Positions 8,378 to 17,344 of a stretch of DNA of 64,000 nucleotides are shown one piece after another. The stretch's first letter is position 1; the number at the start of each line of letters is the position of its first letter. Both the position numbers and the translations under genes were made by a program. Under the pieces are notes generated by a model that did not search any database, was not told the origin of the DNA, and saw only the letters and a list, made by a program, of their open reading frames with translations. Location: the NCBI RefSeq assembly GCF_900142075.1, contig NZ_FQZO01000002.1, forward strand, positions 248,001 to 312,000, in the 5' to 3' direction. The DNA comes from Clostridium amylolyticum. Its GTDB lineage: Bacteria > Bacillota > Clostridia > Clostridiales > Clostridiaceae.

Positions 8378-8515
8378 TTATCGCCTCCTGTTACTAGCTC
8401 TTTGAACACTTTTAATGTGGTAATCGAAAGCTTCATTCTCACGTTTTTTCTTATTAAACTCTATCTTTTTGATTCTCTGTTTTACGTATTTCATAAAATT
8501 TTCTTTGTTATCCAT
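8378..8515 (-). CDS. 45-residue basic phage protein, unknown
   Basis: ATG 8515 with AAAGGTGG upstream, overlapping the end of the helicase gene by 8 bases. The product starts MDNKENFMKYVKQRIKKIEF and ends in RRR. It is highly charged and helical, with no motif I recognise. The stop and the next gene's start are one base apart. Overlaps on both sides and a good ribosome binding site are the reasons to believe it is real. Confidence 0.6.
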   Translation of the reverse strand: MDNKENFMKYVKQRIKKIEFNKKKRENEAFDYHIKSVQRASNRRR

Positions 8516-9889
8516 CTATACCACCTTTTAACCTAGCTTTCACAGCTTCTAAAAGCATATTTTGATTTACTTCTTTATTGGCCAAGGCATTCATAACATC
8601 TTCATCCACGGTACCTTTAGCAACTAGGTGATGTATTATAACATTCTCCTTTTGCCCTTGTCTGTGAAGTCTTGCATTAGCCTGTTGATATAATTCTAAA
8701 CTCCATGTAAGCCCAAACCAAACTATGATGTTTCCGCCGTACTGAAGATTTAAACCGTGTCCTGCTGAAGCTGGATGCAATAACGCAACTTCTATTTCTC
8801 CATTATTCCAGGCTTTAATATCTTCTGAATTATCCAACGTTTGATATTTAACTTTAAGCTTATCTAACAGCTTGGATATTCTATCAAAATCATGTTTAAA
8901 GTTATAAAACACTAACACTGGTTTACCATTGGAAATATCAACTATTTCTTCAAGTTTATTTATCTTTTCATCATGTATATTTATTACTTGCTTAGATTCT
9001 GTATATATTGCACCATTGGCCATCTGTAATAATTTATTAGTCAATACTGCTGCATTAGCTGCTGTTATATCTTCACCATTTAATTCTAAAATTAGATCCT
9101 TCTCAAGCCTTTTGTACTCTGCCTTTGCGCTATCTGATAAAGGTACCTCTATTCTATTATCTATTCTTTCAGGAACATCTAAATAATCTTTAGCCATCAT
9201 GGAGATGCATATATCCCCAATCTTTTCATGTATGGCTTTTTCTGCCCCATCTTTTAATTCCCAGTTATAAACTACATAGCCATTCCTTCTTCCGGGACTA
9301 AAATATCTTTCCCTGTATCCAGTAATAGTTTTACCTAACCTTTGCCCGCCATCTAACAAATAAATCTGCGGCCATAAATCTATTAAGCTATTAGGTGCTG
9401 GTGTTCCAGTAAGCCCTACTATTCTTTTAAAGTATGGTCTTACTTTCTTTAGTGCTCTAAACCTAATTGCCTTAGAAGATTTAAAGCTTGATAATTCATC
9501 TATGACACACATGTCAAAGGGCCAGGCACCAAAGTATTGCTTAACTAGCCATTCTACATTTTCTCTATTAGTAACATAAATATCAGCTTCTGTACTCATA
9601 GCCCTTTCTCTTTGCTTTGGTGTTCCTAAAACTTTGGATATTCTTAAATGTTTTAAATGGTCCCACTTCTCTACTTCTGTAGACCATGTATCTTCTGCCA
9701 CTCTTAAAGGTGCTATAACTAAAACTTTTTTTATTTCTCCAAGCCAAATAAAATTATCTATAGCTGTTAATGTACTAACTGTTTTACTAATATTCAACCC
9801 ATCCCCATATCAAGGAACAGACCTGCTGCTGAATTGTCTATAACATGATTTATCGCATACTCTTGATAACTCCAGGGGATAAATTTCAT
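8508..9889 (-). pseudogene. Phage SNF2-type DNA helicase, frameshifted in the Walker A motif
   Basis: The natural start is ATG 9889 with GGAGGAGGTGG upstream, overlapping the VRR-NUC gene by ATGA. The first 31 codons read MKFIPWSYQEYAINHVIDNS and on to FLDMGMG, then hit TGA. Eleven extra bases (9786-9796) interrupt the expected DMGxGKT nucleotide-binding motif. The remainder continues in another frame from KTVSTLTAIDNF to 8508 with DELSS (the DExx box) and helicase motifs V-VI (ending QQANARLHRQGQ) intact. A TTG at 9797 could start a truncated 429-residue product without a full Walker A, which should be inactive as an ATPase. Confidence 0.8.
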
Positions 9890-10164
9890 ACAACCACCTC
9901 CTCCATAAACTCTAATACTTTTTCTATGCTATCTATTATTTCAACTCTAAATCCTAAAGCTCTCAATTCTTTTATTCTTTTATTCTGTATAGGTCTTGGC
10001 TTTTCTCCTGGTGCTTTAAGTTCAACAAATATTAACTTTCCATGAGGTAAAAGAACAATCCTATCAGGCACTCCTGACATCCCAGGGCTAACAAACTTTA
10101 AAGCTTTACCACCAATCAGCTCAATTTCTTTTTTAAGTCTTTTCTCAATTGTACTTTCTTGCAA
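9886..10164 (-). CDS. VRR-NUC domain nuclease of the prophage
   Basis: 92 residues from TTG 10164 (AGAAGGTGAT upstream). The frame is open to 10203, but the extra codons come from the GTTTCC repeat and make a less likely start. Motifs GVPDRIVL and LIFVELKAPG supply the D...ExK centre of the PD-(D/E)XK-like VRR-NUC fold, with QxxRI after it. Stand-alone VRR-NUC proteins lie beside VapE and SNF2 helicase genes in many Firmicute phages, as here. They act on branched or structured DNA. Confidence 0.88.
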   Translation of the reverse strand: MQESTIEKRLKKEIELIGGKALKFVSPGMSGVPDRIVLLPHGKLIFVELKAPGEKPRPIQNKRIKELRALGFRVEIIDSIEKVLEFMEEVVV

Positions 10165-10186
10165 AATATCACCTTCTTTTTTAAGT

Positions 10187-10473
10187 GGAAACAACGGAAA
10201 CAAAAATCCTATTAAAAAATAAAATCCTTATATTAGGCGTATATAGGTGTATATGTATATACGTGTATATGCCTAATTATATAAATAATACTTTATATAT
10301 AAATTGTGTTTCCATTGTTTCCGACACTGTCTAAACCATTGGCATTACTAGGTTTTAACCGGAAACACAACCGGAAACAGAGCGACTTTTTATGTTTCCA
10401 TTGTTTCCGGTTGAAAATTGCTAGTGGAAACAACGGAAACAATATCGGAAACAGATTTTTAAACTTTGTTTCC
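10187..10473. repeat. GTTTCC-rich iteron block A (12 copies), possible phage replication origin
   Basis: Twelve copies of GTTTCC or its complement lie between 10187 and 10473. Most occur as pairs 9 bases apart (GTTTCCnTTGTTTCC). Between the first and second pair lies an AT-rich stretch with an imperfect dyad (10234-10274). Bases 10265-10313 are identical over 49 bp to 23364-23412 in block B. The block sits between the VapE and VRR-NUC genes, where an origin bound by the replication protein would be expected. Small plus-strand frames reading through it are artefacts of the repeat. Confidence 0.8.
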
Positions 10474-10491
10474 GCTCTTCCTGTAAATTTT

Positions 10492-12915
10492 CTATATTAA
10501 TTTGCGTGTGTAGGCCCTCTGTTTTCCGTAAATTTTTCCAAAACTTAAAGGCGAGTTATTTTTCTCCCAACCCTTTAAGCCTTTAAGAATATCATTAATT
10601 TCTCTACTTTGAAGTGGATTGAGTTGCTTAGGATCCCCATTAAAAAGCTCTACCCATATTTCCATAACGCAAGTTTTATCTCTTTTTAGGGTACCTTCCA
10701 TGGTGTCTCCAAACTCTGTTCCCTGAATGTAATTTTTTCTTTCAGATAATCCTAGCTCATACCAATTTACAGGTAATAATTTATTGAGATACTCTTCTAT
10801 TAATCCTGCCTTGGCACTTTCTTCTGAGTGGTCTTCCTGTTGCTTTTGAGCTTCTTTTTCTTCTTCTGAATTTAGATATAATGGTTCTCCAGCTTTATAG
10901 AGGTCTACTGCTTCTGCCCATATTTGTCCTATTTCATATTCTGTTAGGTCCTTAAATACGCTTTTAGTATGTGGGATTACACCTACATCTATTGGCCAGA
11001 ATCTTCTATTACCTGTTTTATCCCTAAGGAACTCCCTATCATTAGTAGTACCTATGAATATGCACTGCCTAGGGAATCTGCTTGTCCTTCGGCCATAAGC
11101 TACTCTGTATATATCTTCCGTTTTACTTAGGAAGTGCTTAGTGGCTTCAATATCGGCCTTTTTTGTGGCCATCATTTCTCCCATCTCTAGTATCCACACA
11201 CCCTGCAGCTGTTCATAAGCTTCCTTTCCGGATACAGTGGTTAAACTATCTGAGTACCACTCCCTACCAAGCTTTTTAATAATGGTACTTTTACCTATTC
11301 CCTGAGGCCCACTTAGCACTGGCATGTTATCAAACTTGCACCCAGGGTTAAGTACTCTTGCTACTGCAGCTACTATTATTTTTCTTGTTACTATTCTTAT
11401 ATATCTGCTATCTTCTGCCCCTAGGTAATCTATAAATAAAGTGTCTATTCTCTCAGTACCATCCCATAGAAGGTTATCTAGATAATCCTTTATAGGATGA
11501 AAAGAGTTGTTTTCAAAGGCTAGTGCTAATGCATCAGCACACTTTGCAGTGGAGCTAATTCCATAATACTTTTCAATAAACTCCCTAAGTCCACTATCAT
11601 CAGTATCATTCCAATCCGACTTATTATCTTTAGCTCTCCATGGAAGCTGTCCAATAACTACAGCTCTATTAGAAAACTCATTGTAAGCTATCTTACCTTT
11701 AAGCATTGGGTCATTTTCTATTATTAGAAGAAAGTTGCTTATTGTACTTTTAACCTTCCCCTGCTCTGTATACATAAGCTTTTTTACCCATTCAGTGTCT
11801 AGTTCTTCCTCAACTATTCCAAAATCCTCCTGGGCTCTTTCCATACGTTCTTTACCTAGTGTTAGCATTACCTTTTCGTCTGAGCTTGCAAACTCTGACA
11901 TCTTAGTAAAAGAAGGTAGCCTATTAACTGGAGTGTCTAACTTAGCTTTTTCATCCAGGTGCCCAAATCTGTGTATTCTTACTAGGTCGAATGCATTACA
12001 CAATATTCCGCTAGTTGGATCCGTACCATGATGGCTATAGCTGAATTTATCTTCATAGGTTACTACACCACCTGCAGTACTTCCCAATGCATAAGTGTAT
12101 CTAGTATTATCAGCTCCTGGCACATAAATATCACTTAAGAACTCTGCTATTGCTTCTGAAATACTATAGGTCCTGCAGAAGGCACCTATAATACCTTTCT
12201 TCTCCAGTGGATCTTCTTGCTTCTTAAGCTGACTATCTAAATGCGCCCTTGCTCTGCTACTCTCTGGCCAATAAGATACATCTTTCCAATCTAAGTATCT
12301 GTTTAAAATATCATCAGGGTTTAACCAGGTACCATCTTGTACTTTGAATATATAATCACCATCTGCACTAGTTGATGGCCAATACATAAGCCTATGAGGT
12401 TGATATGTGGTATCGTCGAACTGGTCTATCCCTAAATCATCTGCAAGCATTCTCGATATTGCCTGATATTCATCCGGAAGCACCGGCCTACTTAAAGGAA
12501 TCACTAATCTTAACCTTTGGTTATCGGGTGCATGTGTGTGAGTTGAATACATTGCTATAGAAAAGCCCCACAACAGCTCTATACTGGACCATATATCTCC
12601 TGTAACATAATCTAAGTCCAAGGTTATTAAAGTCCTATTAGCTATGTTCTCTGATTTTCTACGGCCATTCTTTATGCTTCCGCCTACAAAACCACCAACG
12701 TCCTTTATTCTATCTCTCTCAGGCTTAGGGAGTTTCATATACTCTGCATAAGTTTCAGGTGTCCTTGTTGTATTTTTAAGCTTTTCTACTAAATCTGACC
12801 ATAGAATATTTCTATTTTTCCAGTGAGTTTCATTTCTACTTTTACCTGTAGCAAGTGCCACGGATCCATCATATTTAATTTTATATATTGAAGCATTATT
12901 TATTTCCGTTTTCAA
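10492..12915 (-). CDS. Phage primase-helicase, VapE (virulence-associated protein E) family
   Basis: 807 residues from TTG 12915 with GGGGGTGAT upstream. The N-terminal third contains a primase-like region: TLDLDYVTGD near residue 97 and YSTHTHAPDNQRLRLV near 125, as in AEP primases fused to VapE. The C-terminal part has the VapE ATPase with Walker A GPQGIGKST (about residue 540) and Walker B ILEMGEM, then the conserved FIGTTNDREFLRDKTGNRRF segment. It would prime and unwind at the origin. GTTTCC repeats start right after its stop codon. Confidence 0.92.
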   Translation of the reverse strand: MKTEINNASIYKIKYDGSVALATGKSRNETHWKNRNILWSDLVEKLKNTTRTPETYAEYMKLPKPERDRIKDVGGFVGGSIKNGRRKSENIANRTLITLDLDYVTGDIWSSIELLWGFSIAMYSTHTHAPDNQRLRLVIPLSRPVLPDEYQAISRMLADDLGIDQFDDTTYQPHRLMYWPSTSADGDYIFKVQDGTWLNPDDILNRYLDWKDVSYWPESSRARAHLDSQLKKQEDPLEKKGIIGAFCRTYSISEAIAEFLSDIYVPGADNTRYTYALGSTAGGVVTYEDKFSYSHHGTDPTSGILCNAFDLVRIHRFGHLDEKAKLDTPVNRLPSFTKMSEFASSDEKVMLTLGKERMERAQEDFGIVEEELDTEWVKKLMYTEQGKVKSTISNFLLIIENDPMLKGKIAYNEFSNRAVVIGQLPWRAKDNKSDWNDTDDSGLREFIEKYYGISSTAKCADALALAFENNSFHPIKDYLDNLLWDGTERIDTLFIDYLGAEDSRYIRIVTRKIIVAAVARVLNPGCKFDNMPVLSGPQGIGKSTIIKKLGREWYSDSLTTVSGKEAYEQLQGVWILEMGEMMATKKADIEATKHFLSKTEDIYRVAYGRRTSRFPRQCIFIGTTNDREFLRDKTGNRRFWPIDVGVIPHTKSVFKDLTEYEIGQIWAEAVDLYKAGEPLYLNSEEEKEAQKQQEDHSEESAKAGLIEEYLNKLLPVNWYELGLSERKNYIQGTEFGDTMEGTLKRDKTCVMEIWVELFNGDPKQLNPLQSREINDILKGLKGWEKNNSPLSFGKIYGKQRAYTRKLI

Positions 12916-12987
12916 TTTATCACCCCCATTTTAAAAAACTTAATATTCGGAAGTATTGTTGCATTACGACAACTTAGTGTAATATTA

Positions 12988-13016
12988 TTGTAATTTCTCC
13001 ATATATAGACTAGAAT
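12988..13016 (+). promoter_or_regulatory. Sigma-A promoter for the plus-strand membrane gene
   Basis: TTGTAA (12988-12993), a 17-base spacer and TAGAAT (13011-13016), 33 bases before the ATG at 13050. It is the only plus-strand promoter needed in this minus-strand module, which supports independent expression in the lysogen. Confidence 0.6.
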
Positions 13017-13049
13017 TATTTATATACTATTTAAGAAAGGAGGTACATT

Positions 13050-13841
13050 ATGGACTTAAATACGGCCCTTAGTTCTGCATCGTCGTTAGCCTCACTTATA
13101 TTGTTTGGGTTGGAAATATATAAAATAACAACAAATAAAAAGAAACCTAAAGGTATTGATAATACTAGCTCTATCAGTTTTAATAATGATTCTCATGATA
13201 AAAATATAAATATTTATAAAGATATAAAAATCTATAAAAACAATGATTCTACCAGTACAATAAGCAATAGTAGTTCAAATGACTTTGGTATTTTTATTGT
13301 CTTTTTTATTGTCATAGGATTTATACTTAGTAAATTTTACTTAGATAATCGTTCATCAATTGTCTTTTGGATTATTATCTTAGGTATATTAAGTTTTGCT
13401 GCTACTGTAACTTGTATACTAATACTAGCTAAAAATAAACTAATTACTAATTGGACACTATATATACAAACTATTAAATGGTTTCCCTTATTTATAGGAA
13501 TAATTTTTATCTATAACCCACTGTATAATTCAAGCAGTCTTGATATTGTAGCAGAATTAATAAGAAAAGGAACCGGGTATGGTAATATACTCTTTAAGTA
13601 TCCTTATGAATTTCTATTCTTTCTTTTTCAAGTTCTAGGACTAGCTGCTATGGCCATAGTTTTTATAGGATATCTAACTTCTACTATTAAGACTATGATT
13701 AAATCTTTAAAAACTAATGTGCCAGCAAAGAATACTTCTAAAAAGGATGTAATAACTTATATTACAATATTATTTTTTATATTTGTTTTTGTAAGTGGAC
13801 TGTACGTTAAGTTTTTTAACATGATTTCAAAAACTATTTAA
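13050..13841 (+). CDS. Multi-pass membrane protein of unknown function, candidate moron
   Basis: 263 residues, ATG 13050 with AAAGGAGGT upstream. A weakly hydrophobic N-terminus (about residues 10-25) is followed by an Asn/Ser/Lys-rich stretch (about 35-75) and about five membrane helices (near 78-97, 103-125, 143-160, 188-212 and 232-252). I do not recognise the family. It runs opposite to the replication genes, with its own promoter and a hairpin after it. These are the marks of a lysogenic conversion or superinfection-exclusion gene, though nothing in the protein proves that. Confidence 0.7.
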   Translation: MDLNTALSSASSLASLILFGLEIYKITTNKKKPKGIDNTSSISFNNDSHDKNINIYKDIKIYKNNDSTSTISNSSSNDFGIFIVFFIVIGFILSKFYLDNRSSIVFWIIILGILSFAATVTCILILAKNKLITNWTLYIQTIKWFPLFIGIIFIYNPLYNSSSLDIVAELIRKGTGYGNILFKYPYEFLFFLFQVLGLAAMAIVFIGYLTSTIKTMIKSLKTNVPAKNTSKKDVITYITILFFIFVFVSGLYVKFFNMISKTI

Positions 13842-13897
13842 GTAACATAAAAACTATATTTATATATAATAGGGTACTTATTATACATAGTATTTTC

Positions 13898-13935
13898 TAG
13901 CCGAGTCTCATCTGATAAAAGAGTTGACTCGGCTA
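13898..13935. terminator. Hairpin between convergent genes
   Basis: 10-bp perfect stem (TAGCCGAGTC / GACTCGGCTA) with an 18-base loop, between the stops of the plus-strand membrane gene and the minus-strand polymerase gene. No long T-run follows on either strand, so termination strength is uncertain. Confidence 0.55.
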
Positions 13936-13937
13936 TA

Positions 13938-15902
13938 TTAATCTTTCATATAATAATTACACTCATAACCATCTGCCTTCAGTGGAAGACTTGGAGCCCA
14001 CTCTATAGGTTGCCCCATAATCTCTCCTACTTCTTCCAAAGAGCCTACTCCTATAGGTACATCTAAAACAACTTCATCATGTACATGCATAACTATGTTA
14101 TATCTTGCTTCGTCAAGTCTTATCATTGATTCTGCTAGGCAGTCTCTTGCTGTAGCCTGAACAATATTCTCTACAAGTTTAGGCCCATAAGTATCTTGTC
14201 TTGTCCATTGCTTTGAAGTCTGTTCCATACCTTCATATGTTATTTTGTCACCGCTAAATGTCTCATGTGGTTCTATCTTAGGCCTTATATAACTTAGCTT
14301 TCTTCCTGAAGGTAGCTGTATAAATAAAACCCCTGGATCATATATAAACTTAAGTCCATATTGCAAGTTAACGGTGGTTCTTTCTCTAATAGCTTTTTTG
14401 GCGGCCTTATCTACATCCCACCAAAATTTTGTTATATGAGGACTTGCAGCTCTCCAATCCCTTACAAGCGGTTGTATTTCTTCCTCAGGAATGCTTCCTG
14501 CCTTATCCATGGATTTTATGGCTCCAACACTTCCACCATAACCAAGGGCTAGCTCTGCTATCTTTCCTTTTTGTCTTAGGTGCCCATTAATACCATGCTT
14601 TTCTACCGGAACTTTAAACATTTGTGATGCAGAAGCACAATATATATCTCCATTATTCTTAAAAACATCTAATCTCCATTGTTCTCCTGCAAACCAAGCT
14701 ATCACCCTAGCTTCTATAGCTGAGAAGTCACTTACTATAAATCTATTGCCTTCTGATGGTATAAAAGCTGTTCTTATAAGCTGTGATAATGTATCTGGAA
14801 TACTTTCAAATAAAAACTCTACTTCATCAAAATTGCCATTCCTTATTAATGTCCTAGCCTCATCTAAGTCCGGTAAATGATTCTGAGGTAAATTCTGTAC
14901 CTGAACTAATCTTCCTGCCCATCTACCAGTCCTGTTAGCTCCATAAAACTGAAGTAATCCTCTTACCCTTCCATCTTCACACCTAGCAGCATTCATAGCC
15001 TCATACTTCTTAATGGAGGTCTTGGCCATAAGTTGCCTTAACTCTAAAACTCGTATAACTCTATCATCTTTAGCGGCTTCAATTAATCCTGGTATACTAT
15101 CCTTAGTTAAAGAAGTTACTTCGTATCCTACACGTTCACTAAGCCATTTTTTAAGCTGTGCTGGACTGTTAGGATTATCTAGTCCTGTTATCTCTCTAGC
15201 TTCATTTTCTAACCTTTTAGAGTATACTGTGTCACACTCTATAGCTTTTAAAGCTAGATCTATATCTAAGTTAATACCTAAATCATTTATCTTTTGGTCT
15301 AATTGCCAAAGCCTTTGTTCCTTATCTAATGTTTCATATCTACTTAATTTATTTCTAATTTCTCTTTCAACTTCAACGTCTCTTTTACAATACTCTTTGA
15401 ATAGCTCCCACTTCTCCGGATCATGTTCAGGAAGGTTTCTAGTTCTCTTACCATTAGTTTTAGTAGGTTTGCAAGGTTTACAGAAATATTGAATTAATGC
15501 TTTACCTTCTTTCATCTTCTGCTTATCTTCTTCAAAATTAAGTGCCTTACCTACCATATCAAGAGAGCCAGGCAATCCTATAGTTAAAGCTTTTACCATG
15601 GTACATTCCCATTGCTCCGGTGGGCATAAGGCTGGGTATTGATTCTTTATTGAATTTCTTTCAAAATTAGCATTAAATGCAGTTTTTAAAACATTAGGAT
15701 CAGTTAATGCATAAAATATATTGCTGGGTAGTTTTTCACCATTTGCTAAATCTACTATCTGTACCGGATCATCATCAAAAGCATAAGCAAATAGCATAAT
15801 TTCAAAAGAAGGATGTTCACAGTACTTATAAGCACCTACTTTACTTATGTCTAAATCACAATAGGTTTCAACGTCTATACTTAAAGTATCAATAAATACC
15901 AC
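13938..15902 (-). CDS. Phage DNA polymerase, family A with 3'-5' exonuclease domain
   Basis: 654 residues, apparently from GTG 15902; the ribosome binding site is weak, so the start is uncertain by a few codons. LSIDVETYCDLD at the N-terminus is exonuclease motif I. The polymerase domain has motif A SDFSAIEARV (about residue 390), motif B around KIAELALGYGGS (about 450) and motif C HVHDEVV (about 607). Length fits the short phage family A polymerases found next to VapE, DUF2815 and DUF2800 genes. It replicates the phage genome. Confidence 0.95.
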   Translation of the reverse strand: MVFIDTLSIDVETYCDLDISKVGAYKYCEHPSFEIMLFAYAFDDDPVQIVDLANGEKLPSNIFYALTDPNVLKTAFNANFERNSIKNQYPALCPPEQWECTMVKALTIGLPGSLDMVGKALNFEEDKQKMKEGKALIQYFCKPCKPTKTNGKRTRNLPEHDPEKWELFKEYCKRDVEVEREIRNKLSRYETLDKEQRLWQLDQKINDLGINLDIDLALKAIECDTVYSKRLENEAREITGLDNPNSPAQLKKWLSERVGYEVTSLTKDSIPGLIEAAKDDRVIRVLELRQLMAKTSIKKYEAMNAARCEDGRVRGLLQFYGANRTGRWAGRLVQVQNLPQNHLPDLDEARTLIRNGNFDEVEFLFESIPDTLSQLIRTAFIPSEGNRFIVSDFSAIEARVIAWFAGEQWRLDVFKNNGDIYCASASQMFKVPVEKHGINGHLRQKGKIAELALGYGGSVGAIKSMDKAGSIPEEEIQPLVRDWRAASPHITKFWWDVDKAAKKAIRERTTVNLQYGLKFIYDPGVLFIQLPSGRKLSYIRPKIEPHETFSGDKITYEGMEQTSKQWTRQDTYGPKLVENIVQATARDCLAESMIRLDEARYNIVMHVHDEVVLDVPIGVGSLEEVGEIMGQPIEWAPSLPLKADGYECNYYMKD

Positions 15903-15939
15903 CTACTTTCTTAAAATTATATTTTCTTTTTATTGAGTA

Positions 15940-16497
15940 CTATTTAATATATTTTTCAAAATGATGCCTTTGCCTGTCGTTTAAATATTTTTTATTGTTT
16001 AGATACCATTTAATCTGATGTTTATTAGGAGGAAAAATATTATCACTTTCAACATAAGATGATTCATTACTATTTTCATTTCCTCTTGAAAATACAAAAG
16101 CCCCCGCACACTCTTGATTACCATTATCTATCCAGTTTATAGTTGAAAAATGCCCACCATACTGGCATTCAACAAAAATTCCATCCTTTGTCAAAATTCC
16201 TATTATACCTTCTCCCTCTATGAAATTTTTAGGTCTTGAAAATCTGCTGTAGTTATAAACATCGAAATCTACATCATCTACCAAATAAAAATCATTAATA
16301 CCAACTAGCTTCTTTTCACCAAATATTATTGTTTCTGATAACTCTTCTTTTTCTTCCTCTGATAAATCCGCTAAGCATAAGCTCTTACAAAGTTTTTGCT
16401 TACATTCCTCATATGTTTTATTTTCAGCATAGTATAAATTTCTAATAAAATCCGTAAACCATTGTCCATCAACTTTAAAATAAACGCTTTCGGACAT
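15940..16497 (-). CDS. Hypothetical prophage protein, 185 residues
   Basis: Start chosen at ATG 16497 because GGAGGG lies 7 bases upstream; an upstream frame to 16527 lacks a better site. The protein (MSESVYFKVDGQWFTDFIRN, later LTKDGIFVECQYGGHFS) is soluble, rich in aromatic and acidic residues and ends in a basic HHFEKYIK segment. No known domain is recognised. It lies between the polymerase and SSB-like genes. The hairpin before it suggests it can be separated from SSB transcription, so it may be accessory cargo. Confidence 0.65.
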   Translation of the reverse strand: MSESVYFKVDGQWFTDFIRNLYYAENKTYEECKQKLCKSLCLADLSEEEKEELSETIIFGEKKLVGINDFYLVDDVDFDVYNYSRFSRPKNFIEGEGIIGILTKDGIFVECQYGGHFSTINWIDNGNQECAGAFVFSRGNENSNESSYVESDNIFPPNKHQIKWYLNNKKYLNDRQRHHFEKYIK

Positions 16498-16557
16498 TCT
16501 CATTCCCTCCATATACTTATTTCGCAATAATTCAAATTACAAATCTATTGTTTAATT

Positions 16558-16582
16558 AAGGGTGAATATTTCGTTCACCCTT
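16558..16582 (-). terminator. Hairpin after the SSB-like gene
   Basis: 9-bp perfect stem (AAGGGTGAA / TTCACCCTT) with a 7-base loop, 8 bases after the stop of the gene ending at 16590. The following minus-strand bases are AT-rich but not a pure T-run, so it may be leaky. Confidence 0.5.
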
Positions 16583-16589
16583 ATATGTC

Positions 16590-17333
16590 TTAACCTAGGA
16601 AGTCATCTTCTGCAGATCCTACACTATCAAAATCATCTTCAGCTCTAGTAAATCCTCCTAGTGGCTCTCCATCTTCTAACTTTTGTACATTACCTAATCC
16701 TGCTGCTATGCCTTTGTTTCCTGAAGCACTGTAAGCATAGAAGTTAAGAGTTAATCTAGCATAGCATCCTGAATAAACTTCTGTAGCATCTAGTACAGGC
16801 TGTACATTCTGATCTACTATCCCAGGCTTATTCTTACTGTTGGCATTAAGGAAGTAACAATTTGCATATGCCTCGTCGTCTGGTCTTTCTTCATCCCCAT
16901 CTCTTAAAGGTGTTTTTAAATTAGGAGGTACTTTACCACCAAACTTTGCCTTGCCTTGTTCCTTAGCTTCTGCAACTGCTTCTTTGATAGCTTGGAGTGT
17001 TACTGTATCTGTCTTAGGTATAATTACACTAACTGAGTATTTAGCTTCATTTCCTTCTATCGCATGAGGCTCAAATAAGTATGCATAGCTTAATCTAACC
17101 TTTCCTGTAGTTACCTTTGTTCCTGTTCTTTTCGCTTTTATCATAATTAATTTTTCCTCGCTTTCACTATCTATATTATTTAAATTAATAAATCTCTCTG
17201 CTAATTGTATTTCTGCTTTATTTAGCCACTGTATCCATTGGCCACAGTCTCCGCAGTATAGGCCTGTATGTGGTCCATGTGCCTTTATAAATAAATCTAC
17301 ACTTCCACACTTTGCACAATAATAATTTTTCAA
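16590..17333 (-). CDS. SSB-like protein (DUF2815) with an N-terminal zinc ribbon
   Basis: 247 residues from TTG 17333 (GGATGTGAT upstream). Residues 1-55 form a small zinc ribbon with two CxxC pairs (CAKC at 5-8, CGDC at 28-31). From about residue 64 the sequence is DUF2815, the single-stranded DNA-binding protein of many Firmicute phages, starting at KRTGTKVTTGKVRLSYA and ending in the acidic tip DDFDSVGSAEDDFLG. DUF2815 proteins usually start near this point, and here an in-frame ATG at about 17147 with GAGG upstream could make the short form. The ribbon is more often a separate gene, so this looks like a fusion. Confidence 0.88.
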   Translation of the reverse strand: MKNYYCAKCGSVDLFIKAHGPHTGLYCGDCGQWIQWLNKAEIQLAERFINLNNIDSESEEKLIMIKAKRTGTKVTTGKVRLSYAYLFEPHAIEGNEAKYSVSVIIPKTDTVTLQAIKEAVAEAKEQGKAKFGGKVPPNLKTPLRDGDEERPDDEAYANCYFLNANSKNKPGIVDQNVQPVLDATEVYSGCYARLTLNFYAYSASGNKGIAAGLGNVQKLEDGEPLGGFTRAEDDFDSVGSAEDDFLG

Positions 17334-17344
17334 ATTATCACATC

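Noticed and set aside
8300..8536. Plus-strand open frame over the small phage genes
   Set aside because: It is the shadow of two minus-strand genes that have good ribosome binding sites and couple with neighbours.
10187..10473. CRISPR-like array
   Set aside because: Repeat units are 6-15 bases, occur on both strands and have irregular spacing; no cas genes are present.
10306..10500. Plus-strand open frame of 64 codons
   Set aside because: It reads through the iteron block (Phe-Pro-Leu-rich artefact) with no ribosome binding site.
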